DNA from: an uncultured Clostridia bacterium
GTDB taxonomy: Bacteria > Bacillota > Clostridia > Oscillospirales > Ruminococcaceae
Direction: 5' to 3'
DNA length: 64,000 nt
Assembly: GCA_947589355.1 (NCBI GenBank)
Contig: CANPZC010000004.1
Location: forward strand, 1 to 64,000
Both the position numbers and the translations under genes were made by a program. The notes under the pieces were generated by a model. It ran no database searches, was not told the DNA's origin, and saw only the letters and a program-made list of their open reading frames with translations. Position 1 is the stretch's first letter. The number at the start of each line of letters is the position of its first letter. Positions 36,634 to 46,735 of this stretch are shown here, piece by piece.

Positions 36634-37353
36634 ATGAAACTTACAACTGTTTTGTTTGACCTTGACGGCACCTTGCTGCCAATGGACAACGATAGTTTTA
36701 CAAAAGAATATTTTAAGCTGCTTTGCAAAAAAGCAGTACCGCTGGGCTATGACCCCGATGAACTTGTTGCGGCTGTATGGAAAGGCACTGCCGCCATGGT
36801 GGCGAACGACGGCGTTATAATGAACGACAAGGCTTTCTGGAAGACGTTTGCGGAAATAATGGGCGAGCGCGTTTACGATGATAAGCCTGTGTTTGACGAG
36901 TTTTACAGAAGCGACTTCAACGAAGCTAAGCATATGTGCGGCAAAAACGAAACGCTCATAGCTTTGGTGCATGACCTAAAAGAGCGAGGTTTCAGGGTCG
37001 CGCTGGCTACAAACCCTATCTTCCCTGCAACGGCTACAGAGAACCGCATACGCTGGGCAGGCTTTGAGCCGGAAGACTTTGAACTTTACACCACATATGA
37101 AAATATAGGCTACTGCAAGCCGAATCTGGAGTATTATAAAGAAGTTGCAAAACGGCTCTCGGTGCAGCCGCAGGAATGCCTTATGGTCGGCAACGATGTT
37201 GGAGAAGACCTTGTGGCGGCGCAGATCGGTATGCGCACATTTTTGCTGACAGACTATGTTATAAACCGCAAAAATGAAGATATTTCTCAGCAGGCGCGCG
37301 GCAACGCAGAACAGCTCAGGATACATATAGATTATCTTTCATCTCTTGAATAA
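36634..37353 (+). CDS. HAD-superfamily phosphatase
   Basis: 239 residues after AGGAAAGG. Motif I FDLDGTLLPMD (nucleophile Asp9, acid Asp11), motif II ATNP, motif III/IV around MVGNDVGEDLVAA. A helical cap lies between motifs I and II (subfamily I). These enzymes hydrolyse small phosphate esters; substrate not predictable. The cardiolipin synthase gene starts 15 nt downstream with its own AGAGGAG, so they form an operon. Confidence 0.85.
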   Translation: MKLTTVLFDLDGTLLPMDNDSFTKEYFKLLCKKAVPLGYDPDELVAAVWKGTAAMVANDGVIMNDKAFWKTFAEIMGERVYDDKPVFDEFYRSDFNEAKHMCGKNETLIALVHDLKERGFRVALATNPIFPATATENRIRWAGFEPEDFELYTTYENIGYCKPNLEYYKEVAKRLSVQPQECLMVGNDVGEDLVAAQIGMRTFLLTDYVINRKNEDISQQARGNAEQLRIHIDYLSSLE

Positions 37354-37368
37354 TAGAGGAGTGGTATA

Positions 37369-38934
37369 ATGGAAGAGCGTATCGACCTTTTGAAAAAGCA
37401 CAAGAAAGGGCTTTTGCGCATAGTGTTCAGCCGCACGGGTGTGGTTATACTTCTGCTTTTGGCGGCGGTGGCGCTGTTTTTGGTCTCGCAGATATTTTTT
37501 GCAGGGCTGATCAACGGCATAATGGGCGGCGTCAGCATATTCAATATAATCATAATCATTTTTCTTGTGAATACAGATATGGATTCTTCCGCGAAGATAA
37601 CGTGGATAGTCGTGATAATGCTGACATCGGTCTTCGGCGCGCTTTTCTATCTGTACACCAACACCAACAACGGCGGCAAAAAGGTCAAGAAACTTTGCAG
37701 TGAGATGATCGAAAAGCACAAAAGCGACATCACGCAGGACAGCGATACTTTCACGTCTCTGCAAAGTAAGAGCACCCCTACCGCGCAGCTTGTAAAGTAT
37801 CTGAGCAACAGCGGCGCTTTTCCTGTAACTCGTCATAACAGGGTAACTTATTACCCACTTGGCGAGGATAAATATGCCGATATGCTCACCGAGCTTAAAA
37901 AGGCGGAAAAGTTTATTTTTATGGAATATTTCATAGTTGACGAGGGCAGAATGTGGGGCAGCATACTACACATTTTAGCTGAGAAAGCAAAGCAGGGCGT
38001 AGATGTTCGCGTTATGTACGACGGCACTTGCGCGATATCTCTGCTGCCTTATAACTACCCAGAAATGCTGAGCAAACTGGGTATAAAATGCAAGATGTTC
38101 TCGCCGATAAAGCCGTTTGTTTCAACGCATTACAACTACCGCGACCACCGCAAGATACTTGTCATAGACGGCAAAGTCGGCTTCAACGGCGGCGTGAACC
38201 TCGCGGACGAGTACATAAACGACATCGTGCGGTTCGGTCACTGGAAAGATACCGCGATAAGAGTGCAGGGCAAAGCTGTAGACAACATGACACTGATGTT
38301 TCTGAATATGTGGTGTCTTGACGAAAAAGAAAGCGATCATTCGCAGTTTTTGAATATGCCGGACTGCCCTGTCTTTGAAGATGAAAAAGGCTATGTCATT
38401 CCCTACGGCGACAGCCCGCTTGACCGCGATAAGGTCGGCGAAAAGGTGTATATGGATATTCTCGACCGCGCCGAAAGATATGTGCATATAATGACCCCGT
38501 ACCTGATACTTGACGACGAACTGCTCACCGCGCTGAAATTTTCAGCCGAAAGGGGAGTGGATACAAAGCTTATCCTGCCCGGCATACCCGACAAAAAAGC
38601 GGTGTATTCTCTCGCGAAAACATACTTCAGAACGCTTATGGACAGCGGCGTTGAGATATATCTTTACACGCCCGGTTTCGTTCACGCAAAGATGTTTGTA
38701 TCTGATGATATAAAGGCGGTGGTCGGCACGATAAACCTCGATTACAGAAGCCTTTACCACCACTTTGAATGCGGTACTTATCTGTATGACGTTGACAGCA
38801 TAAGCGATATAAAGCGCGATTTTGAACAAACGCTATCAAAGTGCGAAAGAGTAACTTATGAAAGCATAAAAAAAGAGAGCTTTTTTACAAAGCTCCAAGG
38901 CAGGGTAATGCGGCTTTTTGCACCGCTGCTGTAA
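37369..38934 (+). CDS. cls: Cardiolipin synthase (phospholipase D family)
   Basis: 521 residues. Two to three N-terminal membrane helices (VVILLLLAAVALFLVSQIFF and IIIIIFLVN...) are followed by the paired HKD motifs of the phospholipase D superfamily: HRKILVIDGKVGFNGG (~260) and HAKMFVSDDIKAVVGTINLD (~438). It transfers phosphatidyl groups to make cardiolipin at the membrane. Length and layout match ClsA-type enzymes of Firmicutes. An intrinsic terminator follows. Confidence 0.92.
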   Translation: MEERIDLLKKHKKGLLRIVFSRTGVVILLLLAAVALFLVSQIFFAGLINGIMGGVSIFNIIIIIFLVNTDMDSSAKITWIVVIMLTSVFGALFYLYTNTNNGGKKVKKLCSEMIEKHKSDITQDSDTFTSLQSKSTPTAQLVKYLSNSGAFPVTRHNRVTYYPLGEDKYADMLTELKKAEKFIFMEYFIVDEGRMWGSILHILAEKAKQGVDVRVMYDGTCAISLLPYNYPEMLSKLGIKCKMFSPIKPFVSTHYNYRDHRKILVIDGKVGFNGGVNLADEYINDIVRFGHWKDTAIRVQGKAVDNMTLMFLNMWCLDEKESDHSQFLNMPDCPVFEDEKGYVIPYGDSPLDRDKVGEKVYMDILDRAERYVHIMTPYLILDDELLTALKFSAERGVDTKLILPGIPDKKAVYSLAKTYFRTLMDSGVEIYLYTPGFVHAKMFVSDDIKAVVGTINLDYRSLYHHFECGTYLYDVDSISDIKRDFEQTLSKCERVTYESIKKESFFTKLQGRVMRLFAPLL

Positions 38935-38949
38935 AATAAAAAGGCACAC

Positions 38950-38979
38950 GCCGCTTCGTTTATTCGGAGCGGCTTTTTT
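38950..38979 (+). terminator. Intrinsic terminator of the cls operon
   Basis: GCCGCT/AGCGGC stem, loop TCGTTTATTCGG, then TTTTTT. Confidence 0.85.
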
Positions 38980-38984
38980 AGTGC

Positions 38985-39100
38985 TTTGCTCTTTTTCTTT
39001 TTCATAAACATATTCTTTTTCTTTATCTTTCTCTTTATCTTTATCTGTAGCTTTTGCAGCTTTTGCATACAATTGCAGCATTTGCAGAAATTCATGCAAC
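38985..39100. other. Low-complexity intergenic sequence upstream of cas3
   Basis: CTTTATCTTT-type short repeats and TGCAGC/TTTTGC-rich runs. On the minus strand one frame reads HEFLQMLQLYAKAAK followed by a Lys/Asp/Glu repeat and could be a relic of a protein tail, but no start or ribosome site supports a gene. Confidence 0.45.
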
Positions 39101-39190
39101 AACATCACTAAATGCAGTGTGATGATTTTGTACAAAACGCCAAACTTTTTGTTTGCAGTACATATAAATGTACAGCAAGCTTTAAGGGTA

Positions 39191-39219
39191 TTGACTTTGA
39201 TTTTTTGAGGGTTTATAAT
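39191..39219 (+). promoter_or_regulatory. Promoter of the cas operon
   Basis: TTGACT (39191-39196), 17-nt spacer, TATAAT (39214-39219), about 33 nt before the cas3 TTG start. Confidence 0.8.
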
Positions 39220-39251
39220 TAAAATAACATAATAACAAAGGCGGTGAAAGC

Positions 39252-41609
39252 TTGAACACAGCGCATATACGAGAGTATGACAACGCTTTGCAGACCGTTG
39301 AAGAACATTGCATAAATGTTGCAAAGTACGCCGCGCTGTTTGGCAGGCAGGTGAAAATGGAAAGGCTTGCTGCGCTTTCGGGGCTGCTGCACGACATGGG
39401 CAAGATGTCCGATGATTTTGAAAAGTACATACGCGGCAGCAAAGAGTTTTCAAAGGGAAGCATAGACCACTGTTTTGCAGGCGCTAAGTATCTTATTGAA
39501 GCGGCAGGCGGCGATGCTTCTCTGCACAAGACAGCCGGTCTTTTAGGCAGGGTGATACTTTCCCACCACGGGCTGCACGACTGGATTACAGAGGACTGCG
39601 AAGACTATTATCTTTACCGAACGGGCAAAGACGACAGGTATGCGCAGATATCGGAAAACTTCAAAGGGCTTTCATACAGCGGCGAGATAAAAGCGCTTCT
39701 GGAGGCAGCAGAAAATGAGTATGCGCAGATAAGAGCTTCGATGAAACGTCTTGTCACCGAAATGGCTCTGCCTGACAGCCGAAGCAAAAACAAGGCTCTC
39801 GCGTTTTATTACGGAATGACCGAGCGGCTGCTGACTTCCATGCTGATAGATGCCGACAGGACTGACACGGCGCAGTTCATGTCGGGCGCGGCTGAGGAAA
39901 AAGAAGTTGACACGGCGGCTCTTTGGGAAGAAATGAACGGCAAACTTCAAAGCAAGCTGGGCGCATTTACAGACAGCGGAAAGATAGCAACGCAAAGAAA
40001 AAGTATCTCTCAGCGGTGCTGTGAATTTGCAAAAAATGAGGTAGGCTGCTGCAAACTTGTAGTTCCCACGGGCGGCGGAAAAACGCTTTCTTCTTTGCGG
40101 TTTGCGATAGAATACTGCCGCAGACACGAAAAGAAAAGAATTATTTATGTCGCTCCGTTTCTATCAATTCTTGAGCAGAACAGCGATGAGATACGCTGCG
40201 TTGCAGGCGATGAGGCGTTTTTGGAACATCACTCCGATGCGGCGTTCAAGATGGAGCAAAGCGGCGGCGAAGAACTTCAAAGTTACGAGCTTCACTGCGA
40301 ACGTTGGAACAGCCCCGTTATCGCGACAACAATGGTGCAGTTTCTGAACACGCTGTTTTCGGACAAAACTTCATCGGTGCGGCATATGCACAGGCTGTGC
40401 GATTCGGTGATAATAATCGATGAGATACAGTCTTTGCCGATAAAGTGCGTGTGGCTGTTTGATCTGGCGATAAATTACCTTACGCGCATATGCGGTGCGG
40501 CAGTGGTGCTGTGCTCTGCAACTCAGCCGCAGTTTGAAAAGCTGAAAGGCTATCCTCTGCTGATAGATGAAAGCTCTATGACGGGCGATATTACAAAAGA
40601 TCTTGAAGTTTTCAAGCGTACAGAAATTATAAACTTAGTAACACATAGCGGCATGACTTTTGAAGAAGCTGCGCGGCTGTGTGCGGACAAGCAGAAAGAG
40701 TATGCAAGCGTTCTGGCGATAGTGAATACAAAGGCTGCCGCAAAGGCTTTGTATCAGCAGATAAAAAGTATTACAGACGTTGAAACGGTGCATCTGAGCA
40801 CGAATATGTGCCCTCAGCACAGGAGAGAGGCTATAAAAATTCTGCGGCAAAAGCTTAAAAACAACGAGCCTGTTATATGCGTTTCAACGCAGCTTATTGA
40901 AGCAGGCGTGGACGTTTCTTTCGGGTGCGTGGTGCGCTCTCTGGCAGGAATGGACAGCGCGGCGCAGGCGGCAGGAAGATGCAACCGCCACGGTGAAAAA
41001 GGCAGTATATGCCCCGTGTATCTCGTAAATTTGAGCGAAGAAAAGCTTGGCAGCCTTAGCGAGATACAAAGCGCGCAAGATGTTTCAAGAGAACTGCTGG
41101 GTGGAGTTACAGATGATACAGATATGCTCGGCGTGGAATTTATGGCTAAGTATTTTGACAAGTATTACAGCGAAAACAAAGACAAGCTGGGATTTCCTAT
41201 AAAGCAGCCTAAGACGGATCTTGTTGAACTGCTTTCTCTCAACAGCGACAGAAGCACGGTTTGCGGAAGAAAGCAGCCGGATATGACTTCGCAGGCATTC
41301 AAGACGGCAGGGCGGAATTTTTCGGTGATAGACGAATTTGGCAGCGGTGTTATAGCTCCATACAACGATGAGGCAAAAGGGCTTATTGCGCAGCTGAATG
41401 AATTTCACACGCCGGCGCAGGTAAACGCGCTTATGAGAAACGCCCAGCAGTATATGGTAAATGTAAACGACCGAAAGCTTAACGAGCTTGCATCGCTCGG
41501 TGCGGTGTTCGCGCTGAAGTCGGGGGTATATGCTCTTGACGAAAGATACTACGACAGCGAATACGGCATCACCGATGAGCCGACAGCAGACGGTGCTATA
41601 ATTTTATGA
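39252..41609 (+). CDS. cas3: CRISPR-associated nuclease-helicase Cas3 (type I-C)
   Basis: 785 residues; TTG start after AAAGGCGGTGA. The N-terminal HD nuclease has LLHDMGK (~46) and DHCFAGAKYL. The helicase has Walker A PTGGGKT (~273), Walker B IIIDEIQ (~390, the usual DExH variant in Cas3), CSATQP, TQLIEAGVDVSF and QAAGRCNRHG (~573). Cas3 is recruited by Cascade bound to target DNA and unwinds and degrades it. First gene of a complete I-C operon. Looks intact. Confidence 0.95.
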   Translation: MNTAHIREYDNALQTVEEHCINVAKYAALFGRQVKMERLAALSGLLHDMGKMSDDFEKYIRGSKEFSKGSIDHCFAGAKYLIEAAGGDASLHKTAGLLGRVILSHHGLHDWITEDCEDYYLYRTGKDDRYAQISENFKGLSYSGEIKALLEAAENEYAQIRASMKRLVTEMALPDSRSKNKALAFYYGMTERLLTSMLIDADRTDTAQFMSGAAEEKEVDTAALWEEMNGKLQSKLGAFTDSGKIATQRKSISQRCCEFAKNEVGCCKLVVPTGGGKTLSSLRFAIEYCRRHEKKRIIYVAPFLSILEQNSDEIRCVAGDEAFLEHHSDAAFKMEQSGGEELQSYELHCERWNSPVIATTMVQFLNTLFSDKTSSVRHMHRLCDSVIIIDEIQSLPIKCVWLFDLAINYLTRICGAAVVLCSATQPQFEKLKGYPLLIDESSMTGDITKDLEVFKRTEIINLVTHSGMTFEEAARLCADKQKEYASVLAIVNTKAAAKALYQQIKSITDVETVHLSTNMCPQHRREAIKILRQKLKNNEPVICVSTQLIEAGVDVSFGCVVRSLAGMDSAAQAAGRCNRHGEKGSICPVYLVNLSEEKLGSLSEIQSAQDVSRELLGGVTDDTDMLGVEFMAKYFDKYYSENKDKLGFPIKQPKTDLVELLSLNSDRSTVCGRKQPDMTSQAFKTAGRNFSVIDEFGSGVIAPYNDEAKGLIAQLNEFHTPAQVNALMRNAQQYMVNVNDRKLNELASLGAVFALKSGVYALDERYYDSEYGITDEPTADGAIIL

Positions 41610-41623
41610 AAGGAGTGAGCGAT

Positions 41624-42376
41624 ATGAGCAGACCTACATCACAAAACAGTGTTGAGTTCAAGGTGTATGGCAAGCAGGCGTTGTTTACAGATGTTATTAC
41701 CAAATCGGGCGGTGAACGCTGCACTTATATGATACCGACCTATGAGGCTCTCAAAGGCGTATTGCATAGCATATACTGGAAGCCGACATTGATCTGGTAT
41801 GTAGACAGTGTAAGGGTGATGAACCCGATAAGCACTTACCGCAGGGGAGTAAGACCTATAAAACTCAGCGGCGGAAATGACTTGGCGTACTATACTTATC
41901 TTGAAGATGTGTGCTATAATGTCAAAGCGCATTTTGAGTGGAACATGAACCGCCCGGAGCTGGAAAGCGACCGCAATTTTCAAAAGCACCTTGCAATTGC
42001 AAAGCGCATGATAGAACGCGGCGGCAGGCGTGATATTTTCCTCGGCACAAGGGAATGTCAGGGGTATGTTGAGCCGTGCGGATTTTACAGCGGCAAGGGC
42101 GCTTATGATGATGTGCCCGAGATACCATATAGTCTTATGTACCACGGTATAACATACGCAGATGAAGCTGTTCTTGACGAGGACAAAGGCATGATGACGG
42201 TGAGGTTCTGGCAGCCTGTAATGAAAAACGGCGTGATAGACTTTATCCCGCCCGAAGAATGTACCATAAAAAGGCATATACGCAAAATGAACATAAAGCC
42301 TTTTGGTGAGGACAAGAACAACTTTTCGGCTGCCGATGACCTTTTGGGAGGTGATGTGAATGAGCTGGGAGAATGA
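41624..42376 (+). CDS. cas5c: Cas5c (Cas5d), crRNA-processing Cascade subunit
   Basis: 250 residues; ATG 41624 nine nt after GGAG, within 15 nt of the cas3 stop. The RAMP fold start SVEFKVYGKQALFTDVITKSGGERCTY and the region TYEALKGVLHSIYWKP are typical of Cas5d. In type I-C this subunit replaces Cas6 and cuts the repeat hairpin of pre-crRNA. It overlaps cas8c by 17 nt. Confidence 0.93.
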   Translation: MSRPTSQNSVEFKVYGKQALFTDVITKSGGERCTYMIPTYEALKGVLHSIYWKPTLIWYVDSVRVMNPISTYRRGVRPIKLSGGNDLAYYTYLEDVCYNVKAHFEWNMNRPELESDRNFQKHLAIAKRMIERGGRRDIFLGTRECQGYVEPCGFYSGKGAYDDVPEIPYSLMYHGITYADEAVLDEDKGMMTVRFWQPVMKNGVIDFIPPEECTIKRHIRKMNIKPFGEDKNNFSAADDLLGGDVNELGE

Positions 42377-44189
42377 ACTCTACAGCGTATATGAAACGCA
42401 GTACGGCAAAGAGACAGACGACGGCATAGCTTTGATGCCTGTTTCACATTCTACTGCAAATGCGCAGATAGAAGTGACGCTTGATGCGCAAGGCGAATTT
42501 GTTACCGCGCGAGGGCTTGAAAAAGAAGAAGGCAAAAATACGCTTATCCTTGTTACAGAGAATTCGGCTGCCCGTGCGAACGGTATAAATCCTATGCCTT
42601 TTGCGGACAAGCTGGTGTATATAGCAGGGGACTACGGAGAATTTGCAGAGGGTAAAAAATCGGACAACAGCGAATACTTTCTTGCGTATTCAAACGGGTT
42701 GCAGGCGTGGCATGAAAGCTCTTATACTCACCCTGCTGTAGATGCTCTGTATAAATACATCTCAAGAAAGCGCATGATGAAAGACCTTGCTGCGTGCGGC
42801 GTACTGAAGTTAAACGGCGAGACGGGCAAGCTTGAAAGCGGCGTGAAGATAGCAGGTATAGCGCAGGAAGATTCTTTTGTAAGATTCAGGATAAACGGCT
42901 TGAATGAGCCGCAGACCTGGAAAAGCAAAACGCTTTCTGATGCGTTCATAGAGTGGAATGCCTCGCAGATGACTGACACGCAGCTTTGCTATGCGACAGG
43001 TAAAGTATTGCCCGTTGCCTCAAAACACCCGTCAAAAATTCGCAACGCAGGCGACATGGCAAAGCTTATCTCTGCAAATGATGACAGCGGCTTTACCTAC
43101 CGTGGGCGATTTACAAATTCCGGCGAAGCGCTTACGCTTTCGTATGATTTTTCGCAGAAGATGCACAACGCTCTGAAATGGCTGATACAGCGGCAGGGAA
43201 TGTCGTTTGACACGCTGACAATGGTAGTGTGGGCAAGCACTATGCAGCCGCTGCCCGACATACAAAGCGCGGGTATTTCAGATGACGATATTTTTGAGGA
43301 AGATGCACCGATCATAAACACACAGAAAATCTACTGCGATTTGTTGAGGAAAAGCATTTTTAGCAGCTGCGGAGAAATGCCGATAAACACAAAAGTAATG
43401 CTTATGTGCGTTGATGCAGCCACGACAGGCAGGCTGTCGGTATCGCTTTATACAGAGCTTGAGGGTTCAAAGTTTATGGAAAACCTTATAAAATGGCATG
43501 AAGATACCGCGGCTGTAAGGTGGTATTCAAAGCAGAAAAAGCGCGCGATAAATTCATTCAGCGTACATAATATAATAAACTGTGCGTTTGGCAGCGAAAT
43601 GACAAAAGGCTTGGAGTGCAAAAAGGAGATACTGAAAGATAACATTCTTCGCCTGATACCGTGCATAACGCAGGGCAGACCACTGCCGAAAGATATCGTA
43701 AACGCGCTTTACAGGAAAGCATCAAACCCTTTGGCGTATGATAAAAGCTATGATCACCGCAATGTGGTAGAGACCGCCTGCGGTATGATAAGAAAACAAA
43801 ACATTGACAGAAAGGATGGGATCACCGCTATGGCATACGATCCGACAATAACAGACCGCAGCTATCTTTACGGCTGCCTGCTGGCAGTTGCAGATGCCGC
43901 CGAACGCGACAGCTATGAAAACGAGGGCGACAGAGTTACAAACGCAAGAAGATACTGGAGCGCGTTTTCGGGCAGACCTTACAGAACGTGGAGGATTATC
44001 GAAGAGAGGTTAAGACCTTACCTTGACAAACTGGGAAAGAAGTCTGTGCGTTATGAAAAAATGATGAATGAGCTCATGGACAAAATGGGTATCGAACAGT
44101 TTTCAGACAATACGGCGCTCAGCCCTGCATACCTGCTCGGCTACCACCATTACACAAACAAAATCTATACAAAGAAAGTGGAGGAATAA
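42360..44189 (+). CDS. cas8c: Cas8c (Csd1), large Cascade subunit
   Basis: 609 residues, ordinary length for Csd1. ATG 42360 after GGGAGGTGATGTGA, overlapping the cas5c end. Recognised from position in the operon and Csd1-like segments (KSDNSEYFLAYSNGLQAW, DKLGKKSVRYEKMMNEL, SPAYLLGYHHYTNKIYTK). It recognises the PAM and, by internal initiation in other I-C systems, also yields Cas11c. I did not find a clear internal ribosome site to confirm that here. Confidence 0.92.
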   Translation: MSWENELYSVYETQYGKETDDGIALMPVSHSTANAQIEVTLDAQGEFVTARGLEKEEGKNTLILVTENSAARANGINPMPFADKLVYIAGDYGEFAEGKKSDNSEYFLAYSNGLQAWHESSYTHPAVDALYKYISRKRMMKDLAACGVLKLNGETGKLESGVKIAGIAQEDSFVRFRINGLNEPQTWKSKTLSDAFIEWNASQMTDTQLCYATGKVLPVASKHPSKIRNAGDMAKLISANDDSGFTYRGRFTNSGEALTLSYDFSQKMHNALKWLIQRQGMSFDTLTMVVWASTMQPLPDIQSAGISDDDIFEEDAPIINTQKIYCDLLRKSIFSSCGEMPINTKVMLMCVDAATTGRLSVSLYTELEGSKFMENLIKWHEDTAAVRWYSKQKKRAINSFSVHNIINCAFGSEMTKGLECKKEILKDNILRLIPCITQGRPLPKDIVNALYRKASNPLAYDKSYDHRNVVETACGMIRKQNIDRKDGITAMAYDPTITDRSYLYGCLLAVADAAERDSYENEGDRVTNARRYWSAFSGRPYRTWRIIEERLRPYLDKLGKKSVRYEKMMNELMDKMGIEQFSDNTALSPAYLLGYHHYTNKIYTKKVEE

Positions 44190-44192
44190 TAT

Positions 44193-45044
44193 ATGCTTAG
44201 CAAAAAGATCGATTTTACAGTGCTGGTCACAGCGACAAATGCAAATCCCAACGGTGATCCGCTGAACGGCAACCGCCCTCGCGAAAGCTTTGAGGGCTTC
44301 GGTGAAATATCCGATGTATGCATCAAAAGAAAGATACGCAACCGCTTGCAGGATATGGGAGAGAAGATATTTGTACAGTCTGACGACCGCTGCGACGACG
44401 GCTGTGCAAGCCTTGCTGACAGGGTGAAAAACTGCGAGGCATTGAAAGCTATTAGCAAGGGCAAGAATACCGACCGCGATATTTACGCCAAAACTGCCTG
44501 TGATGAGTGGATAGATGTGCGCAGCTTCGGTCAGGTGTTTGCATTCAAAGATGATTCAGTATCCGTAGGCGTGAGAGGCCCTGTGAGCATACAGCAGGCG
44601 GTCAGCGTTTCGCCTGTTGACATTGTAAGTATGCAGATAACCAAGAGCGTTAACGGTGAAAGCGGCAAAGAGGGCAAGGCTTCCGATACCATGGGCATGA
44701 AACATCGCGTGCCGTTTGCTCTGTACGTTATAAACGGCAGTATGAACTGTCAGCTTGCCGAAAAAACGGGCTTTTCAGATGAAGATGCCGCCAAGATAAA
44801 AGAGGCTCTCTGCACGCTTTTTGAAAATGATGCATCTTCGGCAAGACCCGAGGGCAGCATGGAAGTTTGCCGCGTTTACTGGTGGGAGCATGACTGCAAA
44901 ACGCCTAAGGTTAGCTCGGCAAAGGTACACCGCAGCGTAAAAATTTCTCTTAAAGAGGGCGTGACAATGCCTAAGCGTTTTGAAGACTATGATATAACCG
45001 TAGAAGACTGCGGCGTTTCGCCCGAAGTTATCGACCTTTTGTGA
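44193..45044 (+). CDS. cas7c: Cas7c (Csd2), Cascade backbone subunit
   Basis: 283 residues; starts three nt after the cas8c stop, GTGGAGG upstream. RAMP-type N-terminus KIDFTVLVTATNANPNGDPLNGNRPR with the conserved NPNGDP motif, and VRGPVSIQQAVSVSPVD in the middle. Several copies coat the crRNA spacer. Its TGA overlaps the cas4 start (TGATG). Confidence 0.94.
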   Translation: MLSKKIDFTVLVTATNANPNGDPLNGNRPRESFEGFGEISDVCIKRKIRNRLQDMGEKIFVQSDDRCDDGCASLADRVKNCEALKAISKGKNTDRDIYAKTACDEWIDVRSFGQVFAFKDDSVSVGVRGPVSIQQAVSVSPVDIVSMQITKSVNGESGKEGKASDTMGMKHRVPFALYVINGSMNCQLAEKTGFSDEDAAKIKEALCTLFENDASSARPEGSMEVCRVYWWEHDCKTPKVSSAKVHRSVKISLKEGVTMPKRFEDYDITVEDCGVSPEVIDLL

Positions 45045-45703
45045 TGTACAGTGAGGACGAGTATCTTCAGCTTTCGGGAATACAGCATTTTGCGTTTTGC
45101 CGCCGCCAGTGGGCTCTCATACATATAGAGCAGCAGTGGGAGGAAAATTTCCGCACCGCTGACGGCAGGCTGATGCATGAAAGGGCGCATGACAGCTCTC
45201 TGAAAGAGCACAGAGGGAATATCATCATCGCAAGGGGTATGAGGGTCTCTTCTGCCGAATACGGCATAAGCGGCGAATGTGATGTAGTGGAGTTTCACCG
45301 AGATGAGCAAAAGGGAGTATTTATTCGTACTCTTGGCGGAAAGTATCTGCCCGTGCCGATAGAGTATAAACGCGGCAGCGAAAAAGAGACCGACTGCGAT
45401 AAATTGCAGCTTTGCGCACAGGTTATGTGCCTTGAAGAAATGCTGTGCTGCGAGATAGACAGCGGATATATTTATTACGGCGAACCGAGAAAACGCAGCG
45501 CGGTCGAAATGACCGACGAGCTGAGAAAAAGAACAGCTGCGATCCTGCGCGAAATGCATGAGCTTTACGACCGCCGCTACACGCCAAAAGTGCGGCGCAC
45601 AAAGTCGTGCAATGCCTGTTCGCTGAGCAATATATGCCTGCCGTCGTCAGAAAAGCTCAGCGCGGCGCATTATATCAACGAAATGCTGGAGAACGACTTA
45701 TGA
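45044..45703 (+). CDS. cas4: Cas4, spacer-acquisition exonuclease
   Basis: 219 residues from ATG 45044 inside the cas7c stop (a GTG one codon earlier is possible). The four iron-sulfur cysteines are present: one in HFAFCRRQW and three in CNACSLSNIC near the C-terminus. RecB-type nuclease residues are SGECDVVEF and PIEYKRG. In I-C systems Cas4 trims prespacers and sets PAM orientation with Cas1-Cas2. Overlaps cas1 by ATGA. Confidence 0.93.
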   Translation: MYSEDEYLQLSGIQHFAFCRRQWALIHIEQQWEENFRTADGRLMHERAHDSSLKEHRGNIIIARGMRVSSAEYGISGECDVVEFHRDEQKGVFIRTLGGKYLPVPIEYKRGSEKETDCDKLQLCAQVMCLEEMLCCEIDSGYIYYGEPRKRSAVEMTDELRKRTAAILREMHELYDRRYTPKVRRTKSCNACSLSNICLPSSEKLSAAHYINEMLENDL

Positions 45704-46731
45704 AAAAATTACTGAATACTCTGTATATCCTTACGCCCGACAGATACTTATCGCTTGACGGCGAAAACATCGTTATATCTGCCGAGCATAAAGAGATAAG
45801 CCGTATGCCGCTGCATAATCTTGAGAGCATAACAGCTTTCGGCTCGGCAGGGGCAAGCCCTGCGCTTATGGGCAAATGTGCGGCAGACAAGCGTGAACTT
45901 GTGTTTATGTCACGCTCGGGGAAATTTCTCGCTCGTGTTGAGGGAGAAGAAAGCGGCAACGTGCTTTTAAGGCGCAAGCAATACCGTGTGGCAGACGATA
46001 AAAACGCATCGCTCTCTATTGCTAAAAATATGATCTTCGCCAAGATATTCAACTCAAGGTGGGTAATAGAACGTACAATAAGAGATCACCCTATGCGCAT
46101 AGATACGGAGCGTTTTCATCAGAAGTCTGCGTTTCTGTATACATCTGTAAAAAGCGCGCGAAGTGCAGCAAATACAGATGAACTGCGCGGTATAGAGGGC
46201 GAGGCGGCATCTGTGTATTTTTCGGTATTCGATGATATGATACTTCAGCAAAAGGAAGATTTTGTTTTTGATGGCCGAAGCAAGCATCCGCCTATGGATA
46301 GCGTGAACGCGCTGCTGTCGTTTGCATATTCGCTTCTGACGGGAATGTGCAGCTCGGCGCTTTGCTCGGTGGGTCTTGATCCGTATGTAGGTTTTATGCA
46401 TACCGACCGCCCCGGCAGAAGATCGCTGGCTCTCGATCTTGTTGAAGAGCTGCGAGCAGTTATTTGCGACAGATTCGTACTTATGCTTATCAACAAAAAG
46501 ATGATAGGCGCCAAAGATCTTACAAAGCAGGAAAACGGCGCTGTACTGCTGAATGACGACGGCCGCAGAACATTTCTGACCGCATGGCAAAGCCGCAAGA
46601 ACGAGCAGTTTGTACACCCGTTTCTGAAAGAAAAAGTGCAGTGGGGAATGCTGCCTTATGTGCAGGCGCTGCTTCTTTCAAGGTATCTCAGGGGCGATCT
46701 TGACGAATATCCGCCGTTTTTATGGAAGTGA
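45700..46731 (+). CDS. cas1: Cas1 integrase
   Basis: 343 residues from ATG 45700, overlapping the cas4 TGA; a longer upstream ORF is a frame artefact. Metal ligands: Glu in LRGIEGEAASVYF, His in GFMHTDRPGRRS and Asp in LALDLVEELRA. Works with Cas2 to insert new spacers at the leader end. Intact. Confidence 0.95.
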   Translation: MKKLLNTLYILTPDRYLSLDGENIVISAEHKEISRMPLHNLESITAFGSAGASPALMGKCAADKRELVFMSRSGKFLARVEGEESGNVLLRRKQYRVADDKNASLSIAKNMIFAKIFNSRWVIERTIRDHPMRIDTERFHQKSAFLYTSVKSARSAANTDELRGIEGEAASVYFSVFDDMILQQKEDFVFDGRSKHPPMDSVNALLSFAYSLLTGMCSSALCSVGLDPYVGFMHTDRPGRRSLALDLVEELRAVICDRFVLMLINKKMIGAKDLTKQENGAVLLNDDGRRTFLTAWQSRKNEQFVHPFLKEKVQWGMLPYVQALLLSRYLRGDLDEYPPFLWK

Positions 46732-46735
46732 TAAA

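Noticed and set aside
38836..39453. Minus-strand frame with a Lys/Asp/Glu repeat upstream of cas3
   Set aside because: It overlaps the cls terminator, cls and cas3, has no ribosome site and is driven by low-complexity DNA; at most a relic.
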